This document shows, in pieces, positions 8,723-19,120 of a stretch of 64,000 nt of DNA. The notes below the pieces were generated by a model, which saw only the letters and a list, made by a program, of their open reading frames with translations, was not told where the DNA came from and did not search any database. How positions within the stretch are numbered: the first letter of the stretch is position 1; every line of letters starts with the position of its first letter. The stretch spans positions 28,518 to 92,517 of the forward strand of contig JAQCGX010000010.1 in the NCBI GenBank assembly GCA_027619975.1, given 5' to 3'. A program made the translations under genes and the position numbers. This DNA is from Nitrospinota bacterium (lineage in GTDB: Bacteria; Nitrospinota; Nitrospinia; Nitrospinales; VA-1).

Positions 8723-9587
8723 TTTTACGTTTCCGTGCAGAAACCACCCGTTCCACTCCTGTGTAATCCAAAGTCACTTGCGGCGTCTGATAGCCGCCAT
8801 ACTCTGCAAAAAGAGATCGCACCGCCGGTGCCTGCTGGTCACCAACTTCTAAAAACAAAGCCCCGCCTTCGATCAAATGGGTTAAGGCCTCTGGCAGAAT
8901 GCGTTTATAAAGTTCCAATCCTTGCTCGCCACCATCAAGGGCCCGTTTCGGCTCAAAATTTTTAACATCGGGCATTAAAGATTCCATTTCTCCATCTTCA
9001 ATATATGGGGGATTTGAAAGAATGGCATGAAAGGGACCCTTCAGATCACAGGTAAACAAATCGCCCTGGACAAACTTGATACGGTCCGCCACGCCATGAA
9101 CCCAGGCATTGGTCTGGGCAACCTCCAGGGCCGGTGGAGAAATATCAACCGCCGTCACCTGCGCATTGGGAAGCTCTCTTGCGGCCACAACGGCGATGTT
9201 TCCTGAACCGGTGCCGATGTCCAAAATTTGCAGGGGGGAAGATAACGGGGTGGCTCGCACCCATTGAAGAAACTGCTCCAACAAAACTTCGGTTTCCCAA
9301 CGGGGAACCAGGACATCTGGAGTCACCTGAAAATCCATGCCCCAGAATTCCCGGCAGCCGAGGATATAGGCCACGGGTTCTCTAAGAAAACGCCGCTCCA
9401 CGAAACTTTTAGAAAGGACGATTTCTTCTTCTTTTAATTTGCGTTCCGGCTCTCGGTAAAGGTCCTCTCGGCTTGCGTGCAGCCCTTTAGCCAATAAAAC
9501 TTCAGCCTCCAGTTGCGGAGATTCTATGCCCGCCTGAGTGAGACGCTCGGCAGACCATTTTAAAAAAGCTTTTGTTGTCCAAGTCAT
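8715..9587 (-). CDS. prmC: Peptide chain release factor N5-glutamine methyltransferase
   Basis: Methylates the glutamine of the GGQ motif of release factors using S-adenosylmethionine. The N-terminal helical domain covers residues 1-75. The Rossmann-like domain has ILDIGTGSGNIAV and the catalytic LSNPPYIEDGEM. The open frame extends to 9758 but overlaps prfA there, so I place the start at ATG 9587, giving 290 residues, the family norm. It follows its substrate gene prfA directly, the classic arrangement. Confidence 0.95.
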   Translation of the reverse strand: MTWTTKAFLKWSAERLTQAGIESPQLEAEVLLAKGLHASREDLYREPERKLKEEEIVLSKSFVERRFLREPVAYILGCREFWGMDFQVTPDVLVPRWETEVLLEQFLQWVRATPLSSPLQILDIGTGSGNIAVVAARELPNAQVTAVDISPPALEVAQTNAWVHGVADRIKFVQGDLFTCDLKGPFHAILSNPPYIEDGEMESLMPDVKNFEPKRALDGGEQGLELYKRILPEALTHLIEGGALFLEVGDQQAPAVRSLFAEYGGYQTPQVTLDYTGVERVVSARKRKNG

Positions 9588-9642
9588 TTTTTTGAACTGC
9601 CTTAAACTGGGAAAATACCCAACCTTGCCTGTTGACTTGCCG

Positions 9643-10749
9643 TTACGCTCTGGTTTTTTCCGATTTTCCTTTTTCCAGTTCGAGAATATTTTGTTTGAGA
9701 GTCTCGGCCTGGTTGTGAAGGGTGAGTTCATCGATAATTTCGTCCAGATCGCCTTCAAGAATCTGAGAAAGTTTGTGCAGGGTCAATCCGATGCGATGGT
9801 CGCTCATCCGCTCCTGTGGGAAATTATAGGTGCGGATGCGTTCACTGCGATCCCCGGTTCCCACCTGTTGTTTGCGGTTTTTTGCCATTTCGTCATGCTG
9901 TTTTTGCTGCACCTCGTCGTAGAGTCTGGCGCGCAGCACTTTCATCGCCTTTTCCCGGTTTTTGTGTTGCGACTTCTCATCCTGACAGATCACCACCAGC
10001 CCGGTCGGGATATAGGTGATGCGTACCGCCGAATCGGTGGTGTTGACGCTCTGGCCTCCCGGACCGGAGGACCGATACACATCGATTTTTAAATCTGACG
10101 GATTGATTTTGATATCCACCTCTTCAGCTTCCGGCAGAATCGCAATCGTCACGGCAGAGGTGTGGACCCGCCCTTGAGTCTCGGTTTCCGGAACCCTTTG
10201 CACACGATGGGTTCCGCTTTCAAATTTTAGCCGGCTGAATACGCCTTTGCCGCTGACACTGAGAATGATTTCCTTGAATCCGCCCTTGCCACTGATATTA
10301 GTGCTGAGGAGTTCTGTCTTCCATTTACGGAGTTCCGCGTATCGGGAGTACATGCGAAACAAATCCGCCGCGAACAGGGCCGACTCTTCTCCACCGGTGC
10401 CGGCGCGAATCTCCATGATAACGCTTTTTTCATCCCGGGGATCTTTGGGCAACAACAGTCGTTTCAAATTTGCTTCAACTTTTTGACGTTTTTCCGTCAA
10501 CGTGTTGAGTTCGTCCTGAGCCATCTCCACCATTTCCGCATCGGTTTCCTCGGCCACGATTTTTTTATTTTCTTCCAATTGAACGACAATCGTTTTCAGC
10601 ACTTTGGCCGCGGCCACGATAGGAGCCAGTTCCGATTGCTCGCGGGCATACTTCTTGTATTCGGATTGCTGGGCGATGATTTGCGGATCGCTCAGCAATC
10701 CGTTGAGCTGATCGTAGCGTTTTTCAATGGAATCAAGTTTTTTAAGCAT
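9643..10749 (-). CDS. prfA: Peptide chain release factor 1
   Basis: A 368-residue class I release factor that reads UAA and UAG. The stop-codon tripeptide occurs in [15 protein letters not shown] (PxT type, which marks RF1 rather than RF2), and the peptidyl-tRNA hydrolysis motif GGQ lies in [16 protein letters not shown] at about residue 235. No internal frameshift, as expected for RF1. It is preceded by rpmE and followed by prmC. Confidence 0.97.
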   Translation of the reverse strand: MLKKLDSIEKRYDQLNGLLSDPQIIAQQSEYKKYAREQSELAPIVAAAKVLKTIVVQLEENKKIVAEETDAEMVEMAQDELNTLTEKRQKVEANLKRLLLPKDPRDEKSVIMEIRAGTGGEESALFAADLFRMYSRYAELRKWKTELLSTNISGKGGFKEIILSVSGKGVFSRLKFESGTHRVQRVPETETQGRVHTSAVTIAILPEAEEVDIKINPSDLKIDVYRSSGPGGQSVNTTDSAVRITYIPTGLVVICQDEKSQHKNREKAMKVLRARLYDEVQQKQHDEMAKNRKQQVGTGDRSERIRTYNFPQERMSDHRIGLTLHKLSQILEGDLDEIIDELTLHNQAETLKQNILELEKGKSEKTRA

Positions 10750-10852
10750 CGAACGGCCTCACAGTGTGAGGGGGTGGGGATATCGTTAAACGAATATTAC
10801 CGAAAATTCATGCCGCAATTACTGCGGCAAGGATTTGGTTGTGAGGAATAGG

Positions 10853-11089
10853 CTAATTGGGGGCGACAGTTTCCTGATCGCTTGTGGTATTTTTCTTGGA
10901 GTATTTGCGGTTGAATTTTTCAATGCGACCAGCGGTGTCCAGCAGTTTCTGCTTTCCGGTAAAGAACGGATGACACGCCGAGCAAATTTCTAGATGCAGG
11001 TCTTTTACGGTAGAACCGATTGACACTTTATTCCCGCAAGCGCAAGTTATTTCGGTTTCAAAATACTCTGGATGAATGCCCTCTTTCAT
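10853..11089 (-). CDS. rpmE: 50S ribosomal protein L31, zinc-binding type
   Basis: A 78-residue protein with the L31 start MKEGIHPEY and the zinc ligands of the C+ form (CACG and CSACHPF), then [16 protein letters not shown]. The last 15 residues are an acidic and polar extension. The ribosome site GAGGAACG precedes the ATG. It lies 18 bases after rho and about 100 bases before prfA, a common bacterial order. Confidence 0.97.
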   Translation of the reverse strand: MKEGIHPEYFETEITCACGNKVSIGSTVKDLHLEICSACHPFFTGKQKLLDTAGRIEKFNRKYSKKNTTSDQETVAPN

Positions 11090-11107
11090 TACTTCGTTCC
11101 TCTAAAA

Positions 11108-12367
11108 TCAAGTGTTCATGGCGGCCAAAAATTCGGCATTAGTTTTCGTCTCTTTAATCTTCTGCAGGAGAAGGTCCATCGTATCATGAATCCCCATCGG
11201 CAGTAAAACTTTTCTTAATAGCCATACCCGTTGCAAGTCTTCTGGCGGCAGAAGCAGTTCTTCTTTCCGCGTTCCGGAGCGATTGATATCGATCGACGGA
11301 AACGTTCTCTTGTCCGCCAGTTTGCGATCCAGAACAATCTCGAGGTTACCGGTTCCCTTGAATTCCTCAAAGATGACGTCATCCATGCGGCTTCCCGTAT
11401 CGATCAGAGCTGTCGCAATAATGGTCAAACTGCCACCTTCTTCCAAATTACGGGCGGCGCCGAAAAACCTCTTTGGGCGTTGCAGGGCGTTGGAATCGAC
11501 ACCACCTGAAAGCACCTTGCCGCTGGGCGGGACGATGGCATTGTAGGCACGGGCCAGACGCGTGATACTGTCCAGCAGAATCACCACGTCTTTTTTATGC
11601 TCCACCAGACGTTTGGCCTTCTCGATCACCATTTCAGCCACCTGAACGTGGCGTTGGGCTGGCTCGTCAAATGTGGAGCTGATTACCTCTCCCTTTACCG
11701 AACGTTGCATGTCCGTCACTTCCTCCGGGCGCTCGTCGATCAGCAAAACGATCAGCACGACCTCGGGGAAATTGGTGCTGATGCTGTTGGCGATCGACTG
11801 TAAAAGCATGGTTTTACCCGTTCTTGGAGGAGCCACGATCAATCCGCGCTGGCCTTTGCCGATAGGGGTCATCAAATCCATGACTCTGGCGCTGTAGTCC
11901 TTACAGTTTGGCGTCTCCAGACGCAGACGTTCCTCCGGGTACAGAGGCGTCAGATTGTCAAACAGGATTTTATCCTTGGTTTTTTCGGGATTCTCAAAAT
12001 TGATAGCCTCGACCTTTAACAGCGCAAAATAACGTTCACTGTCCTTCGGGGGTCGAATCTGCCCGGAAATGGTGTCACCTGTGCGCATATCAAATTTACG
12101 GATCTGTGACGGCGATACATAGATATCATCTGGGCCCGGCAAATAGTTGTAGGTCGGGGCCCGGAGAAAACCGAAACCGTCTGGAAGGATCTCCAGAACT
12201 CCCTGGCCAAACATCAAGCCATCCTTTTCCGTCTTGGCTTCCAGGATCTTAAAAATAAGGTCCTGTTTGCGTAGCCCGCTATGCCCCTGAATTTTTAATT
12301 CCTTGGCTATATTAGTGAGCTCGGAGATGGTTTTTGACTTTAATTCTTCAATATTCATTTGGCTCAT
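11108..12367 (-). CDS. rho: Transcription termination factor Rho
   Basis: A 419-residue hexameric RNA-dependent ATPase that ends transcription at unstructured C-rich RNA. The N-terminal Rho domain (residues 5-45) is followed by the cold-shock-like RNA-binding domain ([14 protein letters not shown], 57-69). Walker A is APPRTGKT (179-186), Walker B is [16 protein letters not shown], and the Q/R-loop regions follow. No N-terminal insertion. An ATG four codons downstream (MNIEELK) could be the true start. It has a long leader of over 200 bases (see the promoter entry). Confidence 0.97.
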   Translation of the reverse strand: MSQMNIEELKSKTISELTNIAKELKIQGHSGLRKQDLIFKILEAKTEKDGLMFGQGVLEILPDGFGFLRAPTYNYLPGPDDIYVSPSQIRKFDMRTGDTISGQIRPPKDSERYFALLKVEAINFENPEKTKDKILFDNLTPLYPEERLRLETPNCKDYSARVMDLMTPIGKGQRGLIVAPPRTGKTMLLQSIANSISTNFPEVVLIVLLIDERPEEVTDMQRSVKGEVISSTFDEPAQRHVQVAEMVIEKAKRLVEHKKDVVILLDSITRLARAYNAIVPPSGKVLSGGVDSNALQRPKRFFGAARNLEEGGSLTIIATALIDTGSRMDDVIFEEFKGTGNLEIVLDRKLADKRTFPSIDINRSGTRKEELLLPPEDLQRVWLLRKVLLPMGIHDTMDLLLQKIKETKTNAEFLAAMNT

Positions 12368-13106
12368 AGGTCTTGGTCTCTCTGAAGTAGAGATTTTTGG
12401 AAGAAGTTGATTATTATTTTGGGTTTGGAGTATTTAATTGATTGTCTGGATTGTGGGCAGAAAGAAAGCTTTCGATATTTTTTTAGGTTTATTGCAAATA
12501 GATATGTTTATTTATGGAAGCGTAGAATAAAAGCTGGGTTGCTTGATTGAGCTTCGGAGTTGTTTTGGGAGCTTGGAGATCTTCATTTAGGTTATCCAGT
12601 TAAATCACTTTTGTCAACATTTTTCTTATACTCCCTCGTTTCCTGTTTCAGGCAAGATACCCTCTGGCTTATTTTTCTTTAGATATCCATAAATGCAGAC
12701 ATCTTTGGAAAGAACGGATTTATTTTACCGATCCACATATTTTTGCTTTTTATTCGCTGAAACGTTTGTACCTCTGAACTATCACAACAATTCCTGACTG
12801 GAGAGAGCAGACAGGATCGACAACCTGGATCAGCAACCAGCCGATGGCAAAGTTTATAGGCCCTTGCGGTTTGACTTAAAACACAATTAAAGGCAGAATA
12901 CCGGACTGGAGTTTACGGATGCAGGATTTTATTTTCTCTGAACGGAGAGGGCAGGCAGGCACATCTCGCCGTTGTGAATGGAGCCTGGAAGTCCTGCAAG
13001 AATAAACTCTTTTTATATTTCAGCCCTGTTGAAAGAAAAAGAAGCTATCAGACCGGTGGTTTGAGCTTCTGCAAATAGTGAATTTTGAGTGCAAAAGGAA
13101 AATTGG
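12368..13106. other. 739-base intergenic region between rho and the YkgJ-type gene
   Basis: This divergent region holds the rho promoter and leader on the left. On the right a plus-strand promoter candidate, TTGACT (12871-12876), 17 bases, CAGAAT (12894-12899), points to the gene at 13107. I see no convincing open frame, tRNA or hairpin array in 12640-12860 or 12900-13090. Confidence 0.6.
12589..12617 (-). promoter_or_regulatory. Sigma-70-type promoter candidate for rho with long leader
   Basis: On the minus strand TTGACA (12612-12617) is followed after exactly 17 bases by TAACCT (12589-12594). A start near 12582 would give rho a leader of about 215 bases, reminiscent of the long untranslated leaders through which rho autoregulates in other bacteria. 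The -35 is perfect; the -10 is mediocre. Confidence 0.55.
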
Positions 13107-13520
13107 ATGAAAACGAAGAGTAATAGAGATGACACGAACCAATGTGAAAAATGTTTACCGGCGTATTGCTGCAATTATTTCGCTTTTGGAATCGATGAAC
13201 CGGAAGAACGAAGGGACTACGAGAGCCTACTCTGGAAACTGGCTCATGACAAAGTTTCCATTTATATCTATCGCAAGTCCTGGTATATCATGATTCATAC
13301 ACGGTGCAACTTTTTAACCATCGACAACAAATGCGCCATTTACGAAACCCGCCCCTACATGTGCCGCGAACACAGTACGGATAACTGTGAATACACAGGC
13401 TCCGACTACGGTTTCACAGAACATTTTAAAAGCTACGACGATTTGCTGATCTGGATTAAGGAAAACACCAACTTCCGGTTCACGCAAGAGCCCACTGGTA
13501 TTCCAGCGAACTGTCTCTGA
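13107..13520 (+). CDS. YkgJ family cysteine-cluster protein
   Basis: A 137-residue protein with the family cysteine pattern: CEKCLPAYCC near the N-terminus, CNFLTIDNKCAIYETRPYMCRE in the middle, and a further cysteine after it. UPF0153/YkgJ proteins are thought to bind zinc or an iron-sulfur cluster; the role is unknown. A GTG at 13089 is in frame, but the ATG at 13107 has a good ribosome site (AAGGAA), so I take that start. It converges on rplQ across a shared hairpin. Confidence 0.85.
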   Translation: MKTKSNRDDTNQCEKCLPAYCCNYFAFGIDEPEERRDYESLLWKLAHDKVSIYIYRKSWYIMIHTRCNFLTIDNKCAIYETRPYMCREHSTDNCEYTGSDYGFTEHFKSYDDLLIWIKENTNFRFTQEPTGIPANCL

Positions 13521-13531
13521 TAAAAATAGAA

Positions 13532-13562
13532 AATCCCACCCGGCTCAAGCTGGGTGGGATTC
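13532..13562 (-). terminator. Terminator of the rpoA-rplQ transcript, probably bidirectional
   Basis: A perfect 10-bp stem (AATCCCACCC paired with GGGTGGGATT) sits between the convergent ends of the YkgJ-type gene and rplQ. Read on the minus strand it is followed by TTTTCTATTTTT, a good U-tract that would end the long ribosomal transcript. On the plus strand the tail is poor in T, so termination there would be weaker. Confidence 0.8.
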
Positions 13563-13584
13563 CGAAATAAGGCGGGTACTATTT

Positions 13585-14124
13585 CTACTCTTTATCAGTG
13601 GATTCTTTTTTAGCCGGGGCCGTTTCCCCTTTTTTTTCCGAGGATTTTTTAGTTTTACCGGTTTCTGTTTTCTTCGCCGTTTCCTTCTTTGCATCGGCCT
13701 TTTTTGCACCAGCCTTGGGCTTGGCTTCTTTCTTAACTTTAGCCGACTTTGGGCTCTGTATTTCGCTATCGGCTTCTACAAGCTCGATGAATGCCATGGG
13801 CGCATCGTCCCCTTTGCGGCTGCCGATCTTAATGATGCGCGTATAACCGCCATTTCTTGTTGCAAATCGCTCGGCAATGGGACCAAAAAGTTTCTTAAGC
13901 GCTTCTTTTTCCTGAACGGTTCGAAAGGCCAGCCGTCTTGCATGGAGCGTCCCTTTTTTCCCAAGGGTGATCGTTTTTTCCGCTTTACTACGCAATTCTT
14001 TGGCTTTGGCGAGTGTCGTTTGAATTCGTTCTCTTACGATAAGAGCCGTAACCAGGTTGCGGAATAAGGCTTTTCTATGAGCGGATGTCCGCCCTAATTT
14101 CCTACCGGCTTTTAAATGACGCAT
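13585..14124 (-). CDS. rplQ: 50S ribosomal protein L17 with long basic tail
   Basis: A 179-residue protein. Residues 1-118 are ordinary L17 ([20 protein letters not shown] at the start, then [20 protein letters not shown]). Beyond that lies a tail of about 60 residues built almost only of Lys, Ala, Glu and Thr, absent from typical 120-residue L17. It is the last gene of the alpha operon, 47 bases after rpoA, and is followed by a strong terminator. Confidence 0.96.
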   Translation of the reverse strand: MRHLKAGRKLGRTSAHRKALFRNLVTALIVRERIQTTLAKAKELRSKAEKTITLGKKGTLHARRLAFRTVQEKEALKKLFGPIAERFATRNGGYTRIIKIGSRKGDDAPMAFIELVEADSEIQSPKSAKVKKEAKPKAGAKKADAKKETAKKTETGKTKKSSEKKGETAPAKKESTDKE

Positions 14125-14171
14125 GAGCCTTTTTATTCTCCAGAAATGGATTTAACTGCAGGAGTAAATTT

Positions 14172-15200
14172 TCATCCTGCAACATCGGTTTCAACTTCTT
14201 TCTTTTTTCTCGCCAGATTGATTTGCTTCAAATCCTCTTCATCGATTTTCATTCCGAGATGCAGCCCCATTTCCTCCAGAATCTCCTTGATTTCGTTCAA
14301 GGATTTTCTGCCAAAGTTTCTGGTTTTGAGCATTTCACCATCGGTCTTTTGAATCAATTCAGAAATGGTTTGAATATTGGCATTTTTCAGGCAATTATAA
14401 GAACGAACCGAAAGCTCCAGTTCCTCAACACATTTTGCCATATTGACCAGAACCTTCTGTTTCTTTTCATCGACTTGCGGCTGAACAGCTTCAGGTTCTT
14501 CATCGAAGTTAATGAAGATTTGCATGTGGTCCTTCACGATCTTGGCCGCGTGAGCCACCGCATCGTCGGGCGTGATGCCGCCATTGGTCCAAAGCTCCAT
14601 AACCAACTGATCGTAATCAGTGGACTGCTCCACCCGGGTCTTTTCGACCGTGAAGGTGACTTTTTCGATGGGAGAAAATATCGCGTCTATCGGAATCATC
14701 TGAACCGACTCATCCTCCAGACTGTGCTGTTCAGAAGGAACATACCCTCTTCCCCTGTGAACCACCATTTCCATATCAATGGAGCCATTTGTATCCAAAG
14801 TGGCGATGTGATGATCGGGGTTCAAAACGATCACATCAGGATCAGCAGTAATATCCGCCGCTGTCAATACGCCCGGTGTGCTTTTCTTGATATAAATTCT
14901 TTTACTGGATGCTTCCCCACGCAATGTAAGATTCACCTGTTTCAAATTAAGAATGATCTCGGTGACATCTTCAATGACTCCAGGGATGGAAGAAAACTCG
15001 TGGTAAACCCCCTCAAACTTGACTCCGATGATCGCGGCTCCCTCAATTGAGGATAACAGCATCCGCCGCAAAGAGTTACCAATCGTCACCCCATACCCTC
15101 TTTCGAAGGGACCTGCAGTAAATTTTCCGTAATTAGCGGATTTATCTTTTTTATCGAATTCCAAACGCTTGGGTTTGATAATTCCCTGGGCTGTGTACAT
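14172..15200 (-). CDS. rpoA: RNA polymerase alpha subunit
   Basis: A 342-residue subunit. The N-terminal domain (1-235) carries the dimerisation signature [20 protein letters not shown]. The C-terminal domain starts near residue 262 with [16 protein letters not shown] and [15 protein letters not shown], the helix-hairpin-helix part that contacts UP elements and activators. RBS GGAGG precedes the ATG. It sits between rpsD and rplQ as in most bacteria. Confidence 0.98.
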   Translation of the reverse strand: MYTAQGIIKPKRLEFDKKDKSANYGKFTAGPFERGYGVTIGNSLRRMLLSSIEGAAIIGVKFEGVYHEFSSIPGVIEDVTEIILNLKQVNLTLRGEASSKRIYIKKSTPGVLTAADITADPDVIVLNPDHHIATLDTNGSIDMEMVVHRGRGYVPSEQHSLEDESVQMIPIDAIFSPIEKVTFTVEKTRVEQSTDYDQLVMELWTNGGITPDDAVAHAAKIVKDHMQIFINFDEEPEAVQPQVDEKKQKVLVNMAKCVEELELSVRSYNCLKNANIQTISELIQKTDGEMLKTRNFGRKSLNEIKEILEEMGLHLGMKIDEEDLKQINLARKKKEVETDVAG

Positions 15201-15283
15201 TAAGCCTCCGGTGCTTGTTCTATTTTAGCGTTAACTAATTATTGCAGTAATAATGAGCCAACAAATTGACGAACGGAAATTCG

Positions 15284-15910
15284 TTACCGAGAATATAGCT
15301 CTACGATCAACTGTTCTTGAACGGGAATAGCAACATCTTCTCGGGTAGGTAAGGCCTGAACCAGCCCTTGTTTACTTTCCAAATCAAAAGCAAGCCAATG
15401 TGGCAAGGTTTTACTTTTTAATCGTTCCAGTGCATTTTTCACAGGAGCCTTTGCAACTTTCCTGGGGTCAGGAGCGATTGTATCGCCTTTCTTGACAGCA
15501 TACGATGGAATATTAACGCGCTTCCCGTTTACCATGAAGTGGTTGTGCCGAATCAACTGCCTTGCAGAGTTTCTGGATTCGCCCAACCCCATGCGATAAA
15601 CAACATTATCCAGCCGCAACTCAAGACTCTGCAATAAATTCTCTCCTGTAATGCCCTTTTTTCTATCCGCAGCAGCAAAGGTAATTCTGAATTGCTTTTC
15701 AAGTATCCCGTAAAATCTTTTAAGTTTCTGCTTTTCTCTAAGCTGAACCCCATATTCGGAAAATTGCTTGCGGCCCTGCCCATGTTGACCGGGAAGATAG
15801 GCTCTCCGCTCAATGGCGCATTTCGCCGTCTCACAACGGCTGCCCTTCAAGAACAGTTTGATACCTTCTCTGCGGCACAAACGACAAACAGACCCCGTAT
15901 ATCTTGCCAA
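15284..15910 (-). CDS. rpsD: 30S ribosomal protein S4, zinc-type
   Basis: A 208-residue primary assembly protein of the small subunit. The N-terminus has four cysteines (VCRLCRREG and RCETAKC), a likely zinc site lost in many S4 proteins. The S4 RNA-binding domain follows ([20 protein letters not shown], about residues 97-116, then [15 protein letters not shown]). It starts with TTG preceded by GGGAGA. Confidence 0.97.
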   Translation of the reverse strand: MARYTGSVCRLCRREGIKLFLKGSRCETAKCAIERRAYLPGQHGQGRKQFSEYGVQLREKQKLKRFYGILEKQFRITFAAADRKKGITGENLLQSLELRLDNVVYRMGLGESRNSARQLIRHNHFMVNGKRVNIPSYAVKKGDTIAPDPRKVAKAPVKNALERLKSKTLPHWLAFDLESKQGLVQALPTREDVAIPVQEQLIVELYSR

Positions 15911-15940
15911 GTTAAATCTCCCGTGAAAAATAGTTGCACA

Positions 15941-16342
15941 TTATACTCTTCTCCGCTTTCTAGGACGGCATCCATTATGCGGAATCGGAGTTTTGTCGCG
16001 GATAACAAGGACTTCCATGCCTGCCGCCTGCAACGATCGAATCGCGGACTCTCGCCCTGGCCCAGGACCTCTAACATGAACTTCCAGCTTCCTCATACCC
16101 ATATCCCTAGCCTTAATCGCGGCTTTTTCGGAAGCCACCTGGGCGGCAAATGGGGTACTCTTCCGGGAGCCCTTAAAACCTTGCGCCCCTGCACTGGACC
16201 ATGAAATGACGTTTCCAGATGTATCACTGATGGTCACCAACGTATTATTAAACGTTGCCTGGATGTGCGCAATTCCCGTTTCGGGAGCGGTCTTTTGTTT
16301 CTTTTTACCGCCGCCCTTGCCTGCTTTGCCTTTATCCGCCAT
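15941..16342 (-). CDS. rpsK: 30S ribosomal protein S11
   Basis: A 133-residue protein of the platform near the mRNA exit. After a Lys/Gly-rich start it shows [35 protein letters not shown] and the C-terminal [18 protein letters not shown], all S11 hallmarks. It lies between rpsM and rpsD in the alpha operon. Confidence 0.98.
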   Translation of the reverse strand: MADKGKAGKGGGKKKQKTAPETGIAHIQATFNNTLVTISDTSGNVISWSSAGAQGFKGSRKSTPFAAQVASEKAAIKARDMGMRKLEVHVRGPGPGRESAIRSLQAAGMEVLVIRDKTPIPHNGCRPRKRRRV

Positions 16343-16360
16343 GTTTCATCTTCCCTTTAT

Positions 16361-16735
16361 TTATTTTTTAGAGGCTCTGGCCCCAACGGTTTTCTTGGGT
16401 CCTTTGCGTGTTCGGGCATTAGTGTGAGACCGCTGCCCTCTAACCGGCAACCCTTTTCGATGGCGCAAACCGCGGTAACTTCCAATATCCATCAGACGCT
16501 TGATATTCAAGGCTACTTCACGCCGCACGTCACCCTCTACCTCGCAATCCTTATCGATAATAGTTCGGATTCGAGAAATTTCATCTTCGGTCATGTCCTT
16601 CATCCGCACATCTTCAGAAATCTTAGCCTTAACCAGTATTTGCTTTGATGTGGTTGCCCCTATCCCATGAATATAGGTAAGCGCGATCACTGCTCTTTTA
16701 TCTCTCGGAATGTCTATTCCCGCAATTCTTGCCAC
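16361..16735 (-). CDS. rpsM: 30S ribosomal protein S13
   Basis: A 124-residue head protein that contacts 5S-region bridges and P-site tRNA. It begins [14 protein letters not shown] and has the helix-hairpin-helix pattern [16 protein letters not shown], then [25 protein letters not shown]. The basic C-terminal tail is present. rpmJ lies just upstream. Confidence 0.98.
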   Translation of the reverse strand: MARIAGIDIPRDKRAVIALTYIHGIGATTSKQILVKAKISEDVRMKDMTEDEISRIRTIIDKDCEVEGDVRREVALNIKRLMDIGSYRGLRHRKGLPVRGQRSHTNARTRKGPKKTVGARASKK

Positions 16736-16793
16736 GGTTTCTCCTTTTTCCCTTCAACAGCGTATGTCTATTTGGCACACCCGCTTTTTTAAA

Positions 16794-16907
16794 TTATCCC
16801 TGCCGTTGCTTGTGCTTCGGGTTTTCACAAAGAACCCGCACAACGCCGCGCCTTCGGATCACTTTACACTTTTTACAGATGGGCTTTACTGAGGATCTAA
16901 CTTTCAT
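16794..16907 (-). CDS. rpmJ: 50S ribosomal protein L36, zinc-binding type
   Basis: A 37-residue protein from ATG 16905-16907 to TAA 16794-16796. It reads [20 protein letters not shown] and ends [10 protein letters not shown]. The four metal ligands (Cys11, Cys14, Cys27, His32) of the C+ form are present. It sits between infA and rpsM, the normal place. Confidence 0.97.
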   Translation of the reverse strand: MKVRSSVKPICKKCKVIRRRGVVRVLCENPKHKQRQG

Positions 16908-16937
16908 TTTTTCGATCGAGGTTATTGTATCTGATTT

Positions 16938-17156
16938 TTATTTATAACGATAAGTAATTCGTCCACGAGACAGATCGTAGGGTGAAAGCTCAACCTTAAC
17001 CTTATCGCCTGACAGAATGCGGATGAAATGCATCCTCATTTTTCCCGAAATGTGCGCTAGAATTTTATGACCATTTTCCAACTCCACCCGAAACATCGCG
17101 TTCGGCAGGGGTTCCAAAACCGTTCCTTCAACTTCAATCGATTGTTCCTTCGACAT
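16938..17156 (-). CDS. infA: Translation initiation factor IF-1
   Basis: A 72-residue OB-fold protein that binds the ribosomal A site during initiation. It shows [39 protein letters not shown] and [13 protein letters not shown] longer frame starts at 17177, but the ATG at 17156 ([11 protein letters not shown]) gives the standard length and lies 2 bases after the adk stop. The map gene, usually between adk and infA, is absent. Confidence 0.97.
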   Translation of the reverse strand: MSKEQSIEVEGTVLEPLPNAMFRVELENGHKILAHISGKMRMHFIRILSGDKVKVELSPYDLSRGRITYRYK

Positions 17157-17158
17157 AT

Positions 17159-17800
17159 TTACGATACCAGGCTGCAAACTTGGGAAAAAATTTCTTCTAC
17201 GGAGCCACGACCTTCCAGGCTTTTCAGATTCCCCTTCTTTCTATAAAATTCCTTAAGAGGAGCGGTTTCCTTTTCGTACACATCAAGACGTTTGATGATG
17301 GTTTCTCTATTGTCATCGAGGCGCTGATAAAGCACATCACCACAAACATCGCAGATTCCGGTTTTTTTCGGCTGACGTGTTTCATCGTGAAACATGGCAC
17401 CACAGTTGGAACAGGATCTTCTTCCTGTGAGCCGTTCTAACAACTCCTGGGGATTGACTTCAAAGTCGATGACGGTGTCTATTGACAAGTTCATCTCATC
17501 CAGGGTTTCACTGAGCTTTTCCGCCTGCACAATGGTTCTCGGAAAACCGTCCAGAATAAAACCTCGGGAGCAATCCTTATCCCTTATTCTTTCAGTGATC
17601 AACCCGATGACTATCTCATCCGGAACCAATTGACCATCATCCATTACCGCTTTAGCTTGTTTACCAAGTTCGGTGTCATTGCTGACGGCTTTCCTTAAAA
17701 TATCACCTGTCGATATTTGCGGAATACCAAATTTATCCGTCAACATCTTTGCTTGCGTTCCTTTCCCCGCTCCCGGAGGACCCAATAAGATCAACCTCAT
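17159..17800 (-). CDS. adk: Adenylate kinase, zinc-lid type
   Basis: A 213-residue enzyme for AMP + ATP = 2 ADP. P-loop [10 protein letters not shown] lies at residues 7-16, the NMP-binding region includes [10 protein letters not shown], and DGFPRT is present. The long LID domain has two cysteine pairs (CSNCG and CDVCG), so it binds structural zinc. It is placed directly after secY, 3 bases apart. Confidence 0.97.
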   Translation of the reverse strand: MRLILLGPPGAGKGTQAKMLTDKFGIPQISTGDILRKAVSNDTELGKQAKAVMDDGQLVPDEIVIGLITERIRDKDCSRGFILDGFPRTIVQAEKLSETLDEMNLSIDTVIDFEVNPQELLERLTGRRSCSNCGAMFHDETRQPKKTGICDVCGDVLYQRLDDNRETIIKRLDVYEKETAPLKEFYRKKGNLKSLEGRGSVEEIFSQVCSLVS

Positions 17801-17803
17801 GAA

Positions 17804-19120
17804 TTAGCCTCGACGGCTTTTCAATCTGCCCTTTTTAACAAAACCGTCATAACTTCTCATTACCATGTGGGATTCTATCTGCTGCATTGTGTCCAAAGAA
17901 ACACCGACAACGATCAACAAACTGGTTCCACCAAAATAAAATGGGATGTTGAAATATTTAATCAAAATATCAGGCAAAATACAAACTAACGAAAGGTAAA
18001 CAGCACCATAAAAAGTCAATCGTGAAAGTATAGCATCGATGTATTCCGAGGTCTTGCTTCCAGGCCGTATACCAGGTACATACCCGCCGTGTTTCTTCAT
18101 ATTGTCAGCAACATCCACCGGGTTAAAAATTACGGCGGTATAGAAATAACAAAAGAAGAATATGGCACCAATGAATATAGCGCTGTAAATGATCGTCCCC
18201 GGAGTCAAACTGGAGGATACGACCTGCATCCAGGGGTGGTCCACAAATTGTGCAATGGTCGCCGGGAACATGATGATAGAAGATGCAAAAATTGGAGGAA
18301 TAACACCCGAAGTATTAACCTTTAAAGGCAGATGTGTGCTCTGTCCGCCATACATCTTCCGTCCGACGACGCGCTTCGCATATTGAATCGGGATCCTTCT
18401 CTGCCCTCCTTCTGTAAATACAATCGCACCAATCACCACGATCATAAGTACAACCAATAACATCACGATGAGAACGGAAAGTTCTCCTGTTCCCATGAGG
18501 TCCAAGGATTGAAAAATTGCTGCCGGAGTACCCGCTACAATTCCCGCAAATATGATCAGGGAAATTCCGTTACCAATTCCTCTTTCAGTGATCTGCTCAC
18601 CCAACCACATGAGAAACGTTGTTCCGGCTGTGAGAGTGAGGATAGCCATCAGCCGGAATTCCCAACCCGGCTCTGGAACTATCGGCGTACCACCAGGACT
18701 TCTCATTGCCTCCAGACCCACGGCAATGCCCGATCCCTGCACCATACACAGAAGGACTGTCCCATAACGAGTGTACTGGGTGATCTTTTTTTGCCCCTGC
18801 TCTCCTTCCTTCTTCAATCGAGAAAGATAAGGAGACACCATGGTCATTAGCTGAATAATAATCGATGCACTAATATACGGCATGATGCCAAGTGCAAAGA
18901 TTGTCAAGCGGCTCAGCGCCCCGCCGGAAAACATATCAAAAAAACCAAGAATAGTTCCCTGCGCCTGAGCAAAAAGCTCTGCAAGTGCCTGTGAATTAAT
19001 TCCGGGTGTGGGTATATGAGCACCGATCCTGTAAACGATCAGAATCACAAGTGTGAACAAAACCCGTTTTTTTAATTCCGGAATTTGGAAAATATTACCA
19101 AATGCAGCAGCACCACTCAT
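17804..19120 (-). CDS. secY: Protein translocase subunit SecY
   Basis: A 438-residue inner-membrane channel with ten helices. It shows RIGAHIPTPGINSQAL near helix 1, the plug region FDMFSGGALSRLTIFALGIMPYISA, and ERGIGNGISLIIFAGI. The cytoplasmic loop carries GQQ-region and KRVVGRKMYGGQSTHLPL. Its ATG overlaps the rplO stop (TAATG), so the two are coupled. It works with SecE, encoded at 43979-44167. Confidence 0.98.
   Translation of the reverse strand: MSGAAAFGNIFQIPELKKRVLFTLVILIVYRIGAHIPTPGINSQALAELFAQAQGTILGFFDMFSGGALSRLTIFALGIMPYISASIIIQLMTMVSPYLSRLKKEGEQGQKKITQYTRYGTVLLCMVQGSGIAVGLEAMRSPGGTPIVPEPGWEFRLMAILTLTAGTTFLMWLGEQITERGIGNGISLIIFAGIVAGTPAAIFQSLDLMGTGELSVLIVMLLVVLMIVVIGAIVFTEGGQRRIPIQYAKRVVGRKMYGGQSTHLPLKVNTSGVIPPIFASSIIMFPATIAQFVDHPWMQVVSSSLTPGTIIYSAIFIGAIFFFCYFYTAVIFNPVDVADNMKKHGGYVPGIRPGSKTSEYIDAILSRLTFYGAVYLSLVCILPDILIKYFNIPFYFGGTSLLIVVGVSLDTMQQIESHMVMRSYDGFVKKGRLKSRRG

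Noticed and set aside
7925..8965. 346-residue plus-strand frame
   Set aside because: Antisense to murA and the end of prmC; the composition is that of a shadow frame.
9643..10749. Programmed frameshift as in prfB
   Set aside because: The gene encodes RF1 (PxT motif, continuous frame), which is not frameshift-regulated.
14223..15050. 275-residue plus-strand frame
   Set aside because: Antisense to rpoA; no recognisable domain and no ribosome site.
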